Assembly: GCA_900473915.1 (NCBI GenBank)
Contig: UCNG01000012.1
Span: 1 to 64,000, forward strand
Source: Hyphomicrobiales bacterium
Lineage (GTDB): Bacteria; Pseudomonadota; Alphaproteobacteria; Rhizobiales; Rhizobiaceae
Length of the DNA: 64,000 nucleotides
Direction: 5' to 3'
Below are positions 14,125-23,418 of the stretch, in pieces. A model generated the notes under the pieces. It was given only the letters and a program-made list of their open reading frames with translations, ran no database searches and was not told the origin of the DNA. Numbering within the stretch: the first letter of the stretch is position 1; each line of letters starts with the position of its first letter. Position numbers and translations under genes: made by a program.

Positions 14125-16233
14125 TCAGAAGCGGTAACGCAGGCTGCCGAAGACCTGACGGCCCTCCTGTTGATAGCAATAGCCCGCGGTGCAGACAGGG
14201 TCGCGATTGTCGAAGATGTTCTTGGCATTGACCTGCAACAGAACGCCTTCAAGCTTCGGATTCTGGTAGCCGAAATCATAGGAAACGGCGGCATCGACCA
14301 TGATGCGGGAATCGTTCTTGAAGCTGTTCTGGTCGTCGCCATAGCTGGAGCTGACGTAACGAATGCCGGAACCGAGACCGAGACCCGCAAGCACGCCGTT
14401 CTCGATCTTGTAGTTACCCCAGAGCGATAGCACATCGTTCGGCGTGCCTGAAAGCTCATTGCCGACGGTGCCTTCGGCGCCCTTGTCGATCTTGACCCGC
14501 AAGTGGGTGTAGGACGCGATAATGCCGATGCCATTGTCGAGTGTGGCATTGGCTTCAAGCTCAAAGCCGCGTGAGTTCAGGTCGAGCTGGCGCTGCTTGT
14601 TGATGCCTGAAGACGCATCGAGCACGATGCCGTCCTTCTGGTCGATATCGAACAGCGAAGCGCTGATGACGGCATTGTAGCCGGGAACCTCATATTTGAC
14701 GCCGATCTCTTTTTGCCGTCCGATGGTCGGATTGGCGACGCGCTTGTCGTCGCTCATGACGTCGTCATAGACGAATCCGATATTGGGAGAAAACGAGGTC
14801 GAGTAATTGACGTAGGGAATAAGACCCCATTCCGTCTTGTAAGCGACGCCGATGCGGCCCGAGAACGCGCTGTCGTCCTGTCTGGTATCGGTATAGTCAG
14901 CATCCGTGGTGGTCGATTTCACCCAGTCATAGCGGCCACTTCCGAAGACCGTCAGGTTGTCCCACTCGATCTGGTCATGCGCATAGATGCCGACCTGATT
15001 CATCTTCTGTGCACCGTTAAAGGGAATATCCATTGCACGGATGTCTTCAACGGACACATAGGAAAGGCCGCTATGGACCTTGTAGTCCGACCAGGCATAG
15101 TCGATACCGGCGATCGCCTTGTGGGTCAGGGCACCGGTTTCGAAATCGAACTGCGCCATCGTGTCGACGACAAAATTCTTCATGCGCTCCTTGTAATGTC
15201 CCCAATAGCGGGCAAGATCAATGCTGTCTTCGGGCAGATAATGGCCGCTATATTCGAGGTCGGCATCGACATCGCTGTAACGGACATTCTGGCGAACGGT
15301 CAGGAGATCGTTGAAGCGATGCTCGAATTCGTAGCCGATGCGGCCCTGCTTCTGCACGAAATCATTATAGTTCGGATCGCCTTCATAGAGGTTGGAAACC
15401 TCGCCATAAGACGGATTGTAGAATGCAGCCGTGCCGCCGGTTACTGAGCGGGAAAACTCGCTGAGGAATGTGAAGCGCGTGTCTTCATCCGGCTTTATGG
15501 TGAAGGACGGTGCAATGTAATATTTGTCGTCCGGATAGCCGGGTAGTTCCGTATCGCTTATGCGGCCGAGGCCGGTGATACGATAGAGGAACGTCTTGTC
15601 TTCATTGCCAGGCCCCGACAGGTCGAAAGCTGCCTGATAGCGATTGTGATTGCCGAAAAGCAATTCGACTTCGCGGAACTCTTCTTCCTTCGGGCGCTTG
15701 GTAACGACGTTGACAATGCCGCCGGGGCCGCTGACGCCATAAAGGGAGGAGGCAGGCCCCTTCAGTACCGTTATGCCCTCAATGCCGTAGGGCTCGGTTT
15801 TCAACCAGGCGGATGGGCCATTGATGATGCGCAGACCGTCGCGGAACATACCGGTGTAATAGGCCGGGAAGCCACGCAGATTGAATGCGTCGTAGCGTGT
15901 ATCGAAACCGAAATTGTTGGGATTGGCGCTCGCCGTGTAGCTCAATGCGTCATTGAGCGTGATCGGTTTCTGATCCTCCATCTGGCGCTGGGTGATAACC
16001 GAAATCGACTGTGGAATCCTGACGATATCCGTGTCGATCTTTGTGCCTTCGCGATCCTTCTTGGCCACATAGCCGTCCTGAACGAGGGTGTCGTTGCTCT
16101 GCGACTGGATCGTGACCGTGTCGAGAACGAGTGGCTGCGCGCTATCCTGAGCAAGCGAAATCGCAGTCGAAGCAAGAAGGGCGGTTGAGGCCAAAGCCAG
16201 AGACAGCCGACCGTGACGGGAATTGAAATGCAT
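14125..16233 (-). CDS. TonB-dependent siderophore receptor
   Basis: A 702-residue outer-membrane receptor. A signal peptide ends near SLAQ-DSAQ (residues 1-30). A TonB-box-like stretch (LDTVTIQ) follows. The plug domain has IPQSISVITQRQMEDQKP and FNLRGFPAYYTGMFRDGLR and GPGGIVNVVTKRP. The C-terminal beta-barrel ends in the expected aromatic SLRYRF. The profile fits the FhuA/FoxA/FpvA siderophore class; the ligand is not readable. The ATG at 16231-16233 has a GAGGGA ribosome site. Upstream are two related 15-bp sites (16295-16334). Confidence 0.94.
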   Translation of the reverse strand: MHFNSRHGRLSLALASTALLASTAISLAQDSAQPLVLDTVTIQSQSNDTLVQDGYVAKKDREGTKIDTDIVRIPQSISVITQRQMEDQKPITLNDALSYTASANPNNFGFDTRYDAFNLRGFPAYYTGMFRDGLRIINGPSAWLKTEPYGIEGITVLKGPASSLYGVSGPGGIVNVVTKRPKEEEFREVELLFGNHNRYQAAFDLSGPGNEDKTFLYRITGLGRISDTELPGYPDDKYYIAPSFTIKPDEDTRFTFLSEFSRSVTGGTAAFYNPSYGEVSNLYEGDPNYNDFVQKQGRIGYEFEHRFNDLLTVRQNVRYSDVDADLEYSGHYLPEDSIDLARYWGHYKERMKNFVVDTMAQFDFETGALTHKAIAGIDYAWSDYKVHSGLSYVSVEDIRAMDIPFNGAQKMNQVGIYAHDQIEWDNLTVFGSGRYDWVKSTTTDADYTDTRQDDSAFSGRIGVAYKTEWGLIPYVNYSTSFSPNIGFVYDDVMSDDKRVANPTIGRQKEIGVKYEVPGYNAVISASLFDIDQKDGIVLDASSGINKQRQLDLNSRGFELEANATLDNGIGIIASYTHLRVKIDKGAEGTVGNELSGTPNDVLSLWGNYKIENGVLAGLGLGSGIRYVSSSYGDDQNSFKNDSRIMVDAAVSYDFGYQNPKLEGVLLQVNAKNIFDNRDPVCTAGYCYQQEGRQVFGSLRYRF

Positions 16234-16758
16234 GTGTGTCCCTCGGATCAAAACGCTTCATGTCGCGAGAGCCCCATCTCGACGACATTAAATAGGAGTG
16301 TATCACTCAACTATAAAATGGAGTGTCAATGTCAACAATTAATAGCGAGCAATCGGAGGGGAAAACTCAGGGCAAGCTGGCGGCTGCGATCAATCTGCAA
16401 CACTTTGCTTGCGTCGCCGCAACCCAGTATGGCGGAAGTTGAGTGCCTGCGAACAAAGGTTGCAGGCGTCGTCCGGCAGCGAGACCGGTTGCCTGCCGAT
16501 GGACTCACACTATGGCGGCTTTGCCCAAGCTCGCCACTGCATGGCCGTTTCGCGACGGGTCTAAAGTCGACAGGTGCAAGAGAACCTCTGGCCCTGTCAG
16601 CTTGAGCGCGGTCTGCAGTAATCTTGATGCGAAGGCCAGTATATCCGCAGGATTAGCGCAGTTTTCCAAATTTCATTCGAACTATGGAAAGAACAATCTC
16701 GGTGGGCATTTTCATGCATGCTAGAAGTTGCCGAGTTCGTTTTTTGAGAGGATCCGAC
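16234..16758. other. Intergenic between receptor and flavin reductase genes
   Basis: The first 110 bases hold the receptor promoter and repeats. The rest has several overlapping short plus-strand frames without ribosome sites or family features. I see no RNA gene. Confidence 0.45.
16295..16334 (-). promoter_or_regulatory. Receptor promoter with two related operator-like sites
   Basis: On the minus strand two 15-bp sites TGAnnnTnACACTCC lie 25 bp apart (plus-strand 16320-16334 and 16295-16309); one also contains GAGTG-ATA-CACTC dyad symmetry. The distal one overlaps tandem TTGACA hexamers that could serve as -35. Both sites fit TGA-N9-TCC, one base off the RirA IRO consensus TGA-N9-TCA. Iron control through RirA is plausible but inferred. 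Confidence 0.45.
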
Positions 16759-17319
16759 ATGGGATTAACGGTGACATATCCGGGCGGCAGTGCGCCCCAC
16801 TATATCGATCAGTCGGAGGATATTGAGGTTTCTCCCGGCGAACTGAAGGCAGCAATGCGCCACCTCGCCGGTGGTGTCAGCGTCGTTACAGCGGGTTACG
16901 AGAATGGCCGCACCGGCGCGACAGTGACATCGGCTACGGCTCTTTCGGTCGAGCCGCCGACGATCATCGTCAACATCAATCGCGGTTCGTCAGTCTGGTC
17001 GGCAATTAGCCGCCACAACCATTTCTGCGTGAATGTGTTGTCTTCCGGCCAGCAGGCAATCGCAGATCGTTTTGCGGGCAAAGGTGGCATCAAGGGTGTT
17101 GAGCGCTACGCGAGCGCCGAATGGTATTCGCTTGAAAGCGGGGCGCTGGCGTTGGCGGGCTCACTGGCGTCAATCGATTGCGCGGTCGAAGACGTCATTG
17201 AGCGACACACCCATGCGATCGTGATCGGGCGCGTTCTGAAAATCGTAATCGGCTCGGGTGAACCGCTCCTTTATCACAATGGCGACTATCGCCTTCTCAA
17301 TGCACTTTCAGGCACTTAG
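16759..17319 (+). CDS. Flavin reductase-like FMN-binding oxidoreductase
   Basis: A 186-residue protein of the flavin-reductase-like (DIM6/NTAB, HpaC-like) family, which uses NAD(P)H to make free FMNH2 for partner monooxygenases. Key segments are MRHLAGGVSVVTAG, TGATVTSATALSVEPPTIIVNINRGSS and FCVNVLSSGQQAIADRFAG, ending with HNGDYRLLN. The ATG at 16759 has a GAGAGGA ribosome site. Three flavin-dependent luciferase-like monooxygenases follow within 12 kb, so this is the likely flavin supplier. It converges on and overlaps the Rrf2 gene by 12 bases. Confidence 0.88.
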   Translation: MGLTVTYPGGSAPHYIDQSEDIEVSPGELKAAMRHLAGGVSVVTAGYENGRTGATVTSATALSVEPPTIIVNINRGSSVWSAISRHNHFCVNVLSSGQQAIADRFAGKGGIKGVERYASAEWYSLESGALALAGSLASIDCAVEDVIERHTHAIVIGRVLKIVIGSGEPLLYHNGDYRLLNALSGT

Positions 17320-17772
17320 CTGCGCCCATGCGGGTGCAGAACCGTCATCTTCCAGCCCGCCATTGCGTGCAAACTGTTCGAGCGTCATTGTGTCAAGAAC
17401 GCCAGCGATTGCTTCGCGCACCAGCAGCATGGAACGGCGCACCTGACAGGCGCGATGATCCTCACAGTCGTCGCATGGCTCGTAAGCCGTGCGGCTTGCA
17501 CAGCGGATCGGCGCTAGCGGCCCGTCGAGAACGCGGACGACTTGCCCGATGGTAATCTCGGACGCCGGTTTGGAAAGACTGTAGCCGCCGCCGGGGCCTT
17601 TCTTGGACCGCAGAATCCCGTCATTGCGCAGCTCCAGCAGGATCGCGTCGAGAAACTTCTTGGAAATATTGTTCCGGGCGGCAATTTCGGCGACGAATGC
17701 GCTTTCACCCGGCTCAAGGGCGGCAAGGTGGGCCAGTGCCTTCAGACCATATTTGCCCTTCTTGGTAAGCAT
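17308..17772 (-). CDS. Rrf2-family regulator, CymR/IscR-like
   Basis: A 154-residue winged-helix regulator. The N-terminus MLTKKGKYGLKALAHLAAL and the GPGGGYSLSKPASEITIGQVVRVLDGPLAPI segment are diagnostic of Rrf2. Four cysteines (CASRTAYEPCDDCEDHRAC) lie in the region that holds the iron-sulfur ligands of IscR-type proteins. It is distinct from RirA. Its place beside sulfur-related monooxygenase and transporter genes suggests control of sulfur acquisition, like CymR in Bacillus; this is inference. Confidence 0.85.
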   Translation of the reverse strand: MLTKKGKYGLKALAHLAALEPGESAFVAEIAARNNISKKFLDAILLELRNDGILRSKKGPGGGYSLSKPASEITIGQVVRVLDGPLAPIRCASRTAYEPCDDCEDHRACQVRRSMLLVREAIAGVLDTMTLEQFARNGGLEDDGSAPAWAQLSA

Positions 17773-17866
17773 ACGCGCTCCGCCGATGTTTCGCCGGACT
17801 GCTTTTGCACGAATTCGAGAGAATTAATAGCCTGACATGATTGGCCGGGGGCCGCGCGCACGGGTT

Positions 17867-18100
17867 TCAGCCGATTTCGCGCGATGCGCTCGGTGTGTGA
17901 TAATAGAGCGGGAAGATCACCCCGTAGGGGATCGTCACGACATCGGCCATTTGGTCATCGGTCGGGCGATCATCGTCCGCCTGTTCACGATCTTGGTAAT
18001 CGGCGTGTACATCCGACAGTGCAAAGATGATTGCGCTCCACAGCAGGAACGGAAGTAGCGCGATGGCAATATAGACAAAGCTCATATCCATGTCATGCAT
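17867..18100 (-). CDS. Small membrane protein of unknown function
   Basis: A 77-residue frame with one N-terminal membrane span (about residues 7-28, FVYIAIALLPFLLWSAIIFAL) and an acidic tail. Alternative ATGs at residues 4 and 6 exist, and no strong ribosome site is visible. It is on the same strand as the Rrf2 gene. Possibly real; no family recognised. Confidence 0.4.
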   Translation of the reverse strand: MHDMDMSFVYIAIALLPFLLWSAIIFALSDVHADYQDREQADDDRPTDDQMADVVTIPYGVIFPLYYHTPSASREIG

Positions 18101-18435
18101 GGTGAGCTACCAAACGTTTGTCATCAAGGAACAGGCTTCTCAAAATCGGGTTTTTTGCAGTCGGATTTTGCTTTTAAGAGTTTCACAAGGGACGAGAATA
18201 ATTCCAGCATAGAAATAACACATTGTTTTCATTGATAATTTAAGAATTTTCGACGCAGTCGGTGCTGCAATTTTTAAAGTATATAAAAATTATAGAATTA
18301 CTTTTCTTATCGGCGGGCCGAGGGGTGCTTACGCTGGTCTCCATGGAAAACGGCTAGTTGCATAATGCGTTTGCAGCCCTGCCGGAAACCGCAGAAGGGA
18401 CGCGCGGCGTCGAAACTCTTCCTTGGAGAAATGAC
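18101..18435. other. Upstream region of the sulfur-scavenging cluster
   Basis: AT-rich at 18180-18310, with no supported gene. It probably contains the promoter of the eight-gene plus-strand block that starts at 18436. No specific operator could be identified. Confidence 0.4.
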
Positions 18436-19785
18436 ATGGGTGAACGAAAGCAAATCACGTTTGGCGTCATGCTGCAGGGGGCGGGCGGCCATATGAATGC
18501 GTGGAAGCATCCAAGCGGTCCTGCCGATGCGAGTACGAATTTCGAATTCTTCGTCAATGCCGCACGCAAGGCGGAAGCAGCCGGGATCGCCTTCGCCTTC
18601 GTTGCCGACGGACTTTACGTCAATGAGCAGTCAATACCGCATTTCCTGAACCGCTTTGAACCGATCTCGATCCTCTCGGCACTTGCTGCTTCCACCTCGA
18701 AAATTGGCCTCGTGGGTACGGTATCGACGTCCTACAGCGATCCGTTCACCATTGCGCGCCAGTTCGCTTCGCTGGACCTCATTTCCGGCGGACGCGCCGG
18801 GTGGAATGCCGTGACCTCACCGCTGGAAGGTTCTGGCCGCAATTACGGTCGCCCGCATCCGGAACACGAACTGCGCTATGAAATTGCGGACGAATATCTC
18901 GACGTTATCAAGGGGCTATGGGACTCCTGGGATGACGATGCTTTTGTTCGCGATCGCGAAACCGGCATCTATGTCGATAAAAGCAAATTGCACCGCATCA
19001 ATCACAAGGGACGTTTCTTCAATGTCGAAGGGCCGCTGAATATAAGCCGCTCACGGCAGGGGCAGCCGGTGGTGTTTCAAGCGGGATCATCGGATTCCGG
19101 AATCCGGCTGGCAGGAAAACATGCCGATGCGGTGTTTACGAACGGTGCCAGGATCGAGGAAGTACAGGCTTTCTACCGGCAGGTAAAACAAAGCGCCGTT
19201 GCTCAAGGGCGCAGTTCTTCCGATGTCGGGATTTTCCCCGGTATCGGCCCGATTGTCGGGCGCACGCAGGAAGAAGCTGAGGCAAAATATCAGGCGATCC
19301 GTAATCTGGTTTCGGTCGATGAGGCACTGCTTTATCTCGGCCGCTTCTTCGACCATCACGATTTCAGCATCTATCCGCTCGATGAGCCTTTCCCTGAACT
19401 TGGCGAAATCGGCAGGAACAGTTTCCGCGCCACGACAGATCGCATCAAGAAAACGGCGAGGGAAACCGGCGCAACATTGCGCGAGATCGCGCTTGATGTG
19501 GCAACCCCGCGCACCGCATTTATTGGCACGGCGGAAGCCATTGCTGACGAGCTGATAGATTGGGTGGAGACCGAAGCTGCCGATGGCTTCATTTTGGGCT
19601 TTCCCGTCATTGCGGAAGGCCTGGACGACTTCATCCGATACGTCCTGCCGATCCTCGAAGAGCGTGGCTATTTCACCCCGGAACTGCGCGGTGAAACGCT
19701 GCGCGATCATCTGGGATTGCCGTTCCGCGAAAGCCGCTACTCATCTGTGGCGGAACAACCGGCAAGCAAGGCCGCGCGAGCCTGA
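18436..19785 (+). CDS. Luciferase-like FMNH2-dependent monooxygenase (NtaA/SnaA/DszA type)
   Basis: A 449-residue flavin monooxygenase of the NtaA/SnaA/DszA/YxeK branch. Typical segments are GAGGHMNAWKHP at residues ~15-26, TVSTSYSDPFTIARQFASLDLISGGRAGWNAVTS, and the HxxHRINHKGRFFNVEGPLN and QPVVFQAGSSDSG motifs. The ATG at 18436 has a GGAGAA ribosome site and conserved length. It is followed by an M20 amidohydrolase and GNAT acetyltransferase, the gene set of YxeK-type C-S bond cleavage of N-acetylated S-modified cysteines. The actual substrate is inferred from context only. Confidence 0.88.
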   Translation: MGERKQITFGVMLQGAGGHMNAWKHPSGPADASTNFEFFVNAARKAEAAGIAFAFVADGLYVNEQSIPHFLNRFEPISILSALAASTSKIGLVGTVSTSYSDPFTIARQFASLDLISGGRAGWNAVTSPLEGSGRNYGRPHPEHELRYEIADEYLDVIKGLWDSWDDDAFVRDRETGIYVDKSKLHRINHKGRFFNVEGPLNISRSRQGQPVVFQAGSSDSGIRLAGKHADAVFTNGARIEEVQAFYRQVKQSAVAQGRSSSDVGIFPGIGPIVGRTQEEAEAKYQAIRNLVSVDEALLYLGRFFDHHDFSIYPLDEPFPELGEIGRNSFRATTDRIKKTARETGATLREIALDVATPRTAFIGTAEAIADELIDWVETEAADGFILGFPVIAEGLDDFIRYVLPILEERGYFTPELRGETLRDHLGLPFRESRYSSVAEQPASKAARA

Positions 19786-19797
19786 GGAGCCGGTTTC

Positions 19798-20997
19798 ATG
19801 GATGTCACCTCCCGATCCCGCAACAGGCTCGATGCAGCGAAAGAAAGCATTGGCGCGCATCTCGATGAATTCATAGCGCTTCGCCATGACATTCATCAGC
19901 ATCCGGAGCTTGCTTTCAACGAGCATCGCACGAGCCGTCTCGTTGCTTCAAAACTCGCCTCCTGGGGCTATGACGTCACGACGGGAATTGCAGGAACGGG
20001 TGTGGTGGCAACCCTGGCACGGGGGCGGGGGCAACGCCGTCTCGCGATCAGGGCCGACATGGATGCTCTTCCGATTGAAGAGGTAACTGGGCTTCCCTAT
20101 GCCAGCCGAAACAAAGGTGTAATGCACGCTTGTGGCCATGACGGGCACACGACGATCCTGCTCGCGGCGGCCCGATATCTGGCTGAGGAAGGGAACTTCA
20201 GCGGTACGCTTGATCTTGTCTTTCAACCGGCAGAGGAAATCGGTGCCGGAGCACGCAAGATGATAAGCGAAGGGCTTTTCGAGCAGTTTCCCGCCGATGC
20301 GGTGTTTGGATTGCACAACTGGCCAGGCATCCCCACAGGACAATTCGGGTTTGTCTCCGGGCCGGCTATGGCGTCAGTCGACAAGGCGGTCATCAAGGTC
20401 ATCGGCGAAGGCGGCCACGGAGCCGAACCGCATAATGCGGTCGATCCTATCGTAACCGCCGCGTCAATTATCACCACCCTGCAAAGCGTGGTTTCACGCA
20501 ACGTCGATCCACGCGAAATGGCGGTTGTCACGGTCGGCTCCATCCACGGCGGTGAAGCCTCAAACGTCATCCCTGGTTCGGTAGAGCTTCAACTGACGAT
20601 CCGCTCCTACAGCGAAGATGTGCGGCGCAGATTGCAGATACGCATCCCGGCGCTTGCCCGGGCGCAGGCGGAAAGCTTCGGCGCCGTTGCAGAGGTTGAT
20701 TATAGGCTGGGCTTTCCATCCGTCGTCAACCCGACCGCAGAAACGGCGTTTGCCCGCAAGGTTGCGGTCGATGCCCTTGGCGAAAGCAGTATCGACCAGA
20801 CATTTTTGCCCCGCACCGCCAGCGAAGATTTCGCCTTCATGCTGCAGGCAAAGCCCGGCAGCTACCTTTTCGTCGGTAACGGCGACAGTGCCCCGCTGCA
20901 CAGTGCCGAATACGATTTCAACGACCAGATCATCGCGCCAGCTGCCCTCTATTGGGTGCGGCTTGCCGAAACCTTCCTCAAAGAAAACAGACGGTGA
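19798..20997 (+). CDS. M20-family amidohydrolase (N-acyl amino-acid deacetylase)
   Basis: A 399-residue M20D metallo-hydrolase like HipO, YxeP or YtnL, which removes acyl groups from N-acyl amino acids. Metal and catalytic motifs are IRADMDALPIEE, HACGHDGHTT, PAEEIGAGA and TASEDFAFML; the dimerisation lid with GGHGAEPHNAVDP is present. It starts 12 bases after the monooxygenase and its stop is 5 bases before the acetyltransferase start. The combination suggests deacetylation of a product made by acetylation and oxidation. A plain hippurate-hydrolase role is the alternative. Confidence 0.88.
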   Translation: MDVTSRSRNRLDAAKESIGAHLDEFIALRHDIHQHPELAFNEHRTSRLVASKLASWGYDVTTGIAGTGVVATLARGRGQRRLAIRADMDALPIEEVTGLPYASRNKGVMHACGHDGHTTILLAAARYLAEEGNFSGTLDLVFQPAEEIGAGARKMISEGLFEQFPADAVFGLHNWPGIPTGQFGFVSGPAMASVDKAVIKVIGEGGHGAEPHNAVDPIVTAASIITTLQSVVSRNVDPREMAVVTVGSIHGGEASNVIPGSVELQLTIRSYSEDVRRRLQIRIPALARAQAESFGAVAEVDYRLGFPSVVNPTAETAFARKVAVDALGESSIDQTFLPRTASEDFAFMLQAKPGSYLFVGNGDSAPLHSAEYDFNDQIIAPAALYWVRLAETFLKENRR

Positions 20998-21002
20998 AGC
21001 TG

Positions 21003-21554
21003 ATGAGTGACAGTTTTTTATACACCGGCCCTCTCGATCCCCGTGCAAAGCCGCTCATTGACGAGCTTTTGTATGAATATGACAGCCGATACGGCACCTA
21101 TTTCAACGCGGAAGGTGCGGCGGCGGAAATGAACCGCTATCCGCCCGAAGCGTTCGCACCTCCGAGCGGCAATTTCGTGCTGCTGATCCGCAACGGGGAA
21201 ACCATTGGTGGCGGTGCCTTCAAGGCATTCGATGCGCGCACCGCGGAGTTCAAGCGCATTTGGACACGGTCGGACCTGCGACGGCAGGGATTGGCGCGCA
21301 AGCTGCTGGTCGAACTGGAAGAGCAGGCGGCGAGGCAGGGCTATTCCCGCATCTATCTGACGACCGGTTTTCGTCAACCCGAAGCCGTCAGTCTCTATCT
21401 CAACAACGGCTATACGGCGCTTTTCGATACGGGTGCAGACCCCGAGATTTACAAGACGCTGCCCTTTGAAAAGGAGATCGGCCATCTGGCCGCTTCACCG
21501 GGGCTCGGCACCGATCATCGCATCACGGACGGACAACATATCGCCAGCCGGTGA
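21003..21554 (+). CDS. GNAT N-acetyltransferase
   Basis: A 183-residue GNAT protein. The acetyl-CoA loop RSDLRRQGLARKLLVELEEQA and the following YLTTGFRQPEAVSLYLNNGYTAL (motif B) are typical. The ATG at 21003 is selected by tight spacing after the amidohydrolase; the longer frame overlaps it. In the Bacillus yxe and ytm operons a GNAT protein acetylates S-modified cysteines before oxygenation. This gene occupies the equivalent place, so the same role is proposed. Experimental substrate is unknown. Confidence 0.85.
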   Translation: MSDSFLYTGPLDPRAKPLIDELLYEYDSRYGTYFNAEGAAAEMNRYPPEAFAPPSGNFVLLIRNGETIGGGAFKAFDARTAEFKRIWTRSDLRRQGLARKLLVELEEQAARQGYSRIYLTTGFRQPEAVSLYLNNGYTALFDTGADPEIYKTLPFEKEIGHLAASPGLGTDHRITDGQHIASR

Positions 21555-21591
21555 ACCTCACCGCAAGGCGTGAAGGCCAAGGAATGACCAG

Positions 21592-23379
21592 ATGGCAGTA
21601 ACGACAGAATTCTCGAACGTGCAGATTGCAACCCGCCCGGTGGAGCGCAGGCAGGACTATTCGCGCTACAGGATCGTTCCGGCAAGACATCCGGCGCGTT
21701 TGGCCGGAAGCCTGTTCGCAGCCCTTGTGATCGGGCTTGTGCTCTATTCGATCTTCACCAATCCTCAATGGGGTTGGAACGTTTTTGCAGAATGGTTCTT
21801 TGCCGAACCGGTGCTCGTCGGCCTCGGGCGAACGCTGTTGCTGACGGCCCTCGCTGCTGTTTCAGGCTCCATTCTCGGCACATTGCTGGCGCTGGCGCGT
21901 GTCTCTAGGTCGCCGCTGCTTTCGGGCCTTTCCTGGGGTTACATCTGGCTGTTGCGCTCGATCCCGCTGATCGTATTGCTGCTCATCTTGAACAATCTGG
22001 GTTATCTTTATGCCAACATTACACTGAGTGTGCCGTTCACGGACCAGATATTGTTCAATTATCCCACCGTGCAATTGTTGACGCCGTTTGCAGCGGCCTT
22101 TCTAGGCCTGACGCTGAACCAGTCGGCATTCTTTGCCGAAATCGTGCGCGGCGGTATTCTTTCCGTTGATCAGGGCCAGCACGAAGCTGCGGCGGCGCTC
22201 GGCCTGCCGCGTAACCGCCAAGCCTTGCGGATTGTCTTGCCGCAGGCGATGCGCTCCATCCTTCCGACGGGTTTCAACGAGATCATCGGTCTCGCCAAAG
22301 GCACGTCCATGGTTTACGTGCTGGCCCTGCCGGAACTGTTCTACACGGTTCAGGTGATCTACCGGCGCAATCTGGAAGTTATCCCGCTGCTGATGGTGGC
22401 AACCGTCTGGTATCTGGTCATCATGACCGTGCTTTCGGTGGCGCAATATTACATCGAACGTTATTTCGCCAAGGGTGCGCTTCGCAATCCGGTTTCCCTG
22501 CCGTTCGTGGCATTCCTTCAGCGCTTCAAGCGCCACTCGCTTCCGTTACCGGCGTCAACCGGGCAGGTGCAGCGTGCAGTCCCCGTCGCCGGTTTTCGCG
22601 ATGCCGGTACCGTGTCTGCGGGCGCACCAATCCATATTCATGACATTTCCAAGCGGTTCGGCACGAATACGGTGTTGAAGCATGTGGAACTGTCTATTCC
22701 GGCTGGCAGCGTGACGGCAATTCTTGGTCCGTCAGGTTCCGGCAAGTCCACGCTGCTGCGTTCGATCAATCATCTGGAGCGCGTGGATGAAGGCTTCATT
22801 TCCGTCGATGGCGCATTGGTCGGTTATCGTCAGGATGGAGACACGCTTTATGAGCTGAAGGAGAAGGACATCCTCAAGCGTCGCGCCGATATCGCGATGG
22901 TGTTCCAGAACTTCAATCTCTTTCCGCACATGACGGTGGTTGAAAACATCATTGAAGCACCGATCCAGGTGCGTGGCCTTTCACGCGATGCGGCGGTCCA
23001 GCTGGCGCGCGATCTGCTGGCTCGCGTCGGCCTAGGCGACAAGGCGGAAGCCTATCCGCGCCAATTGTCCGGCGGACAGCAGCAACGCGTGGCGATCGCC
23101 CGGGCATTGGCGTTGCGCCCCAAGGTCATCCTCTTTGACGAGCCGACTTCGGCGCTCGATCCGGAACTGGTTGGTGAAGTTCTCGACGTCATCAAGGAAC
23201 TTGCCCGCACCGGGACCACGCTTGTCATCGTCACGCATGAGATCGGCTTTGCACGTGAAGTGGCCGATACGGTCGTCTTCATGGAAGCCGGGCAGATCGT
23301 AGAAGCCGGTCCGCCGTCCCGCATTTTCAACGACGCGCAGCATCCGCGCACACGTGAATTTCTAGCCAAGGTTCTTTGA
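21592..23379 (+). CDS. Fused polar amino-acid ABC permease-ATPase
   Basis: A 595-residue protein joining two normally separate ABC subunits. Residues ~35-300 are a HisM/TcyL-type permease (several spans; EAA-like loop GQHEAAAALGLPRNRQALRIVLPQAMR). Residues ~343-595 are a GlnQ/TcyN-type ATPase with Walker [10 protein letters not shown] (~378-386), Q-loop MVFQNFNLFPH, signature LSGGQQQRVA (~490) and Walker [11 protein letters not shown] (~515). A ~40-residue linker joins them. A homodimer would carry both permeases and both ATPases. It is flanked by the acetyltransferase and two binding proteins. Confidence 0.92.
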   Translation: MAVTTEFSNVQIATRPVERRQDYSRYRIVPARHPARLAGSLFAALVIGLVLYSIFTNPQWGWNVFAEWFFAEPVLVGLGRTLLLTALAAVSGSILGTLLALARVSRSPLLSGLSWGYIWLLRSIPLIVLLLILNNLGYLYANITLSVPFTDQILFNYPTVQLLTPFAAAFLGLTLNQSAFFAEIVRGGILSVDQGQHEAAAALGLPRNRQALRIVLPQAMRSILPTGFNEIIGLAKGTSMVYVLALPELFYTVQVIYRRNLEVIPLLMVATVWYLVIMTVLSVAQYYIERYFAKGALRNPVSLPFVAFLQRFKRHSLPLPASTGQVQRAVPVAGFRDAGTVSAGAPIHIHDISKRFGTNTVLKHVELSIPAGSVTAILGPSGSGKSTLLRSINHLERVDEGFISVDGALVGYRQDGDTLYELKEKDILKRRADIAMVFQNFNLFPHMTVVENIIEAPIQVRGLSRDAAVQLARDLLARVGLGDKAEAYPRQLSGGQQQRVAIARALALRPKVILFDEPTSALDPELVGEVLDVIKELARTGTTLVIVTHEIGFAREVADTVVFMEAGQIVEAGPPSRIFNDAQHPRTREFLAKVL

Positions 23380-23418
23380 ACCGGCGCTGGAAGAACTGAC
23401 ACAACAAGGAGACGGGAA

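Noticed and set aside
14713-16188. Two plus-strand frames opposite the TonB receptor
   Set aside because: The receptor protein is unambiguous, and the opposite frames lack any ribosome site or family features.
16443-16724. 93-codon frame before the flavin reductase gene
   Set aside because: No ribosome site and no protein-like pattern; it runs into the flavin reductase leader.
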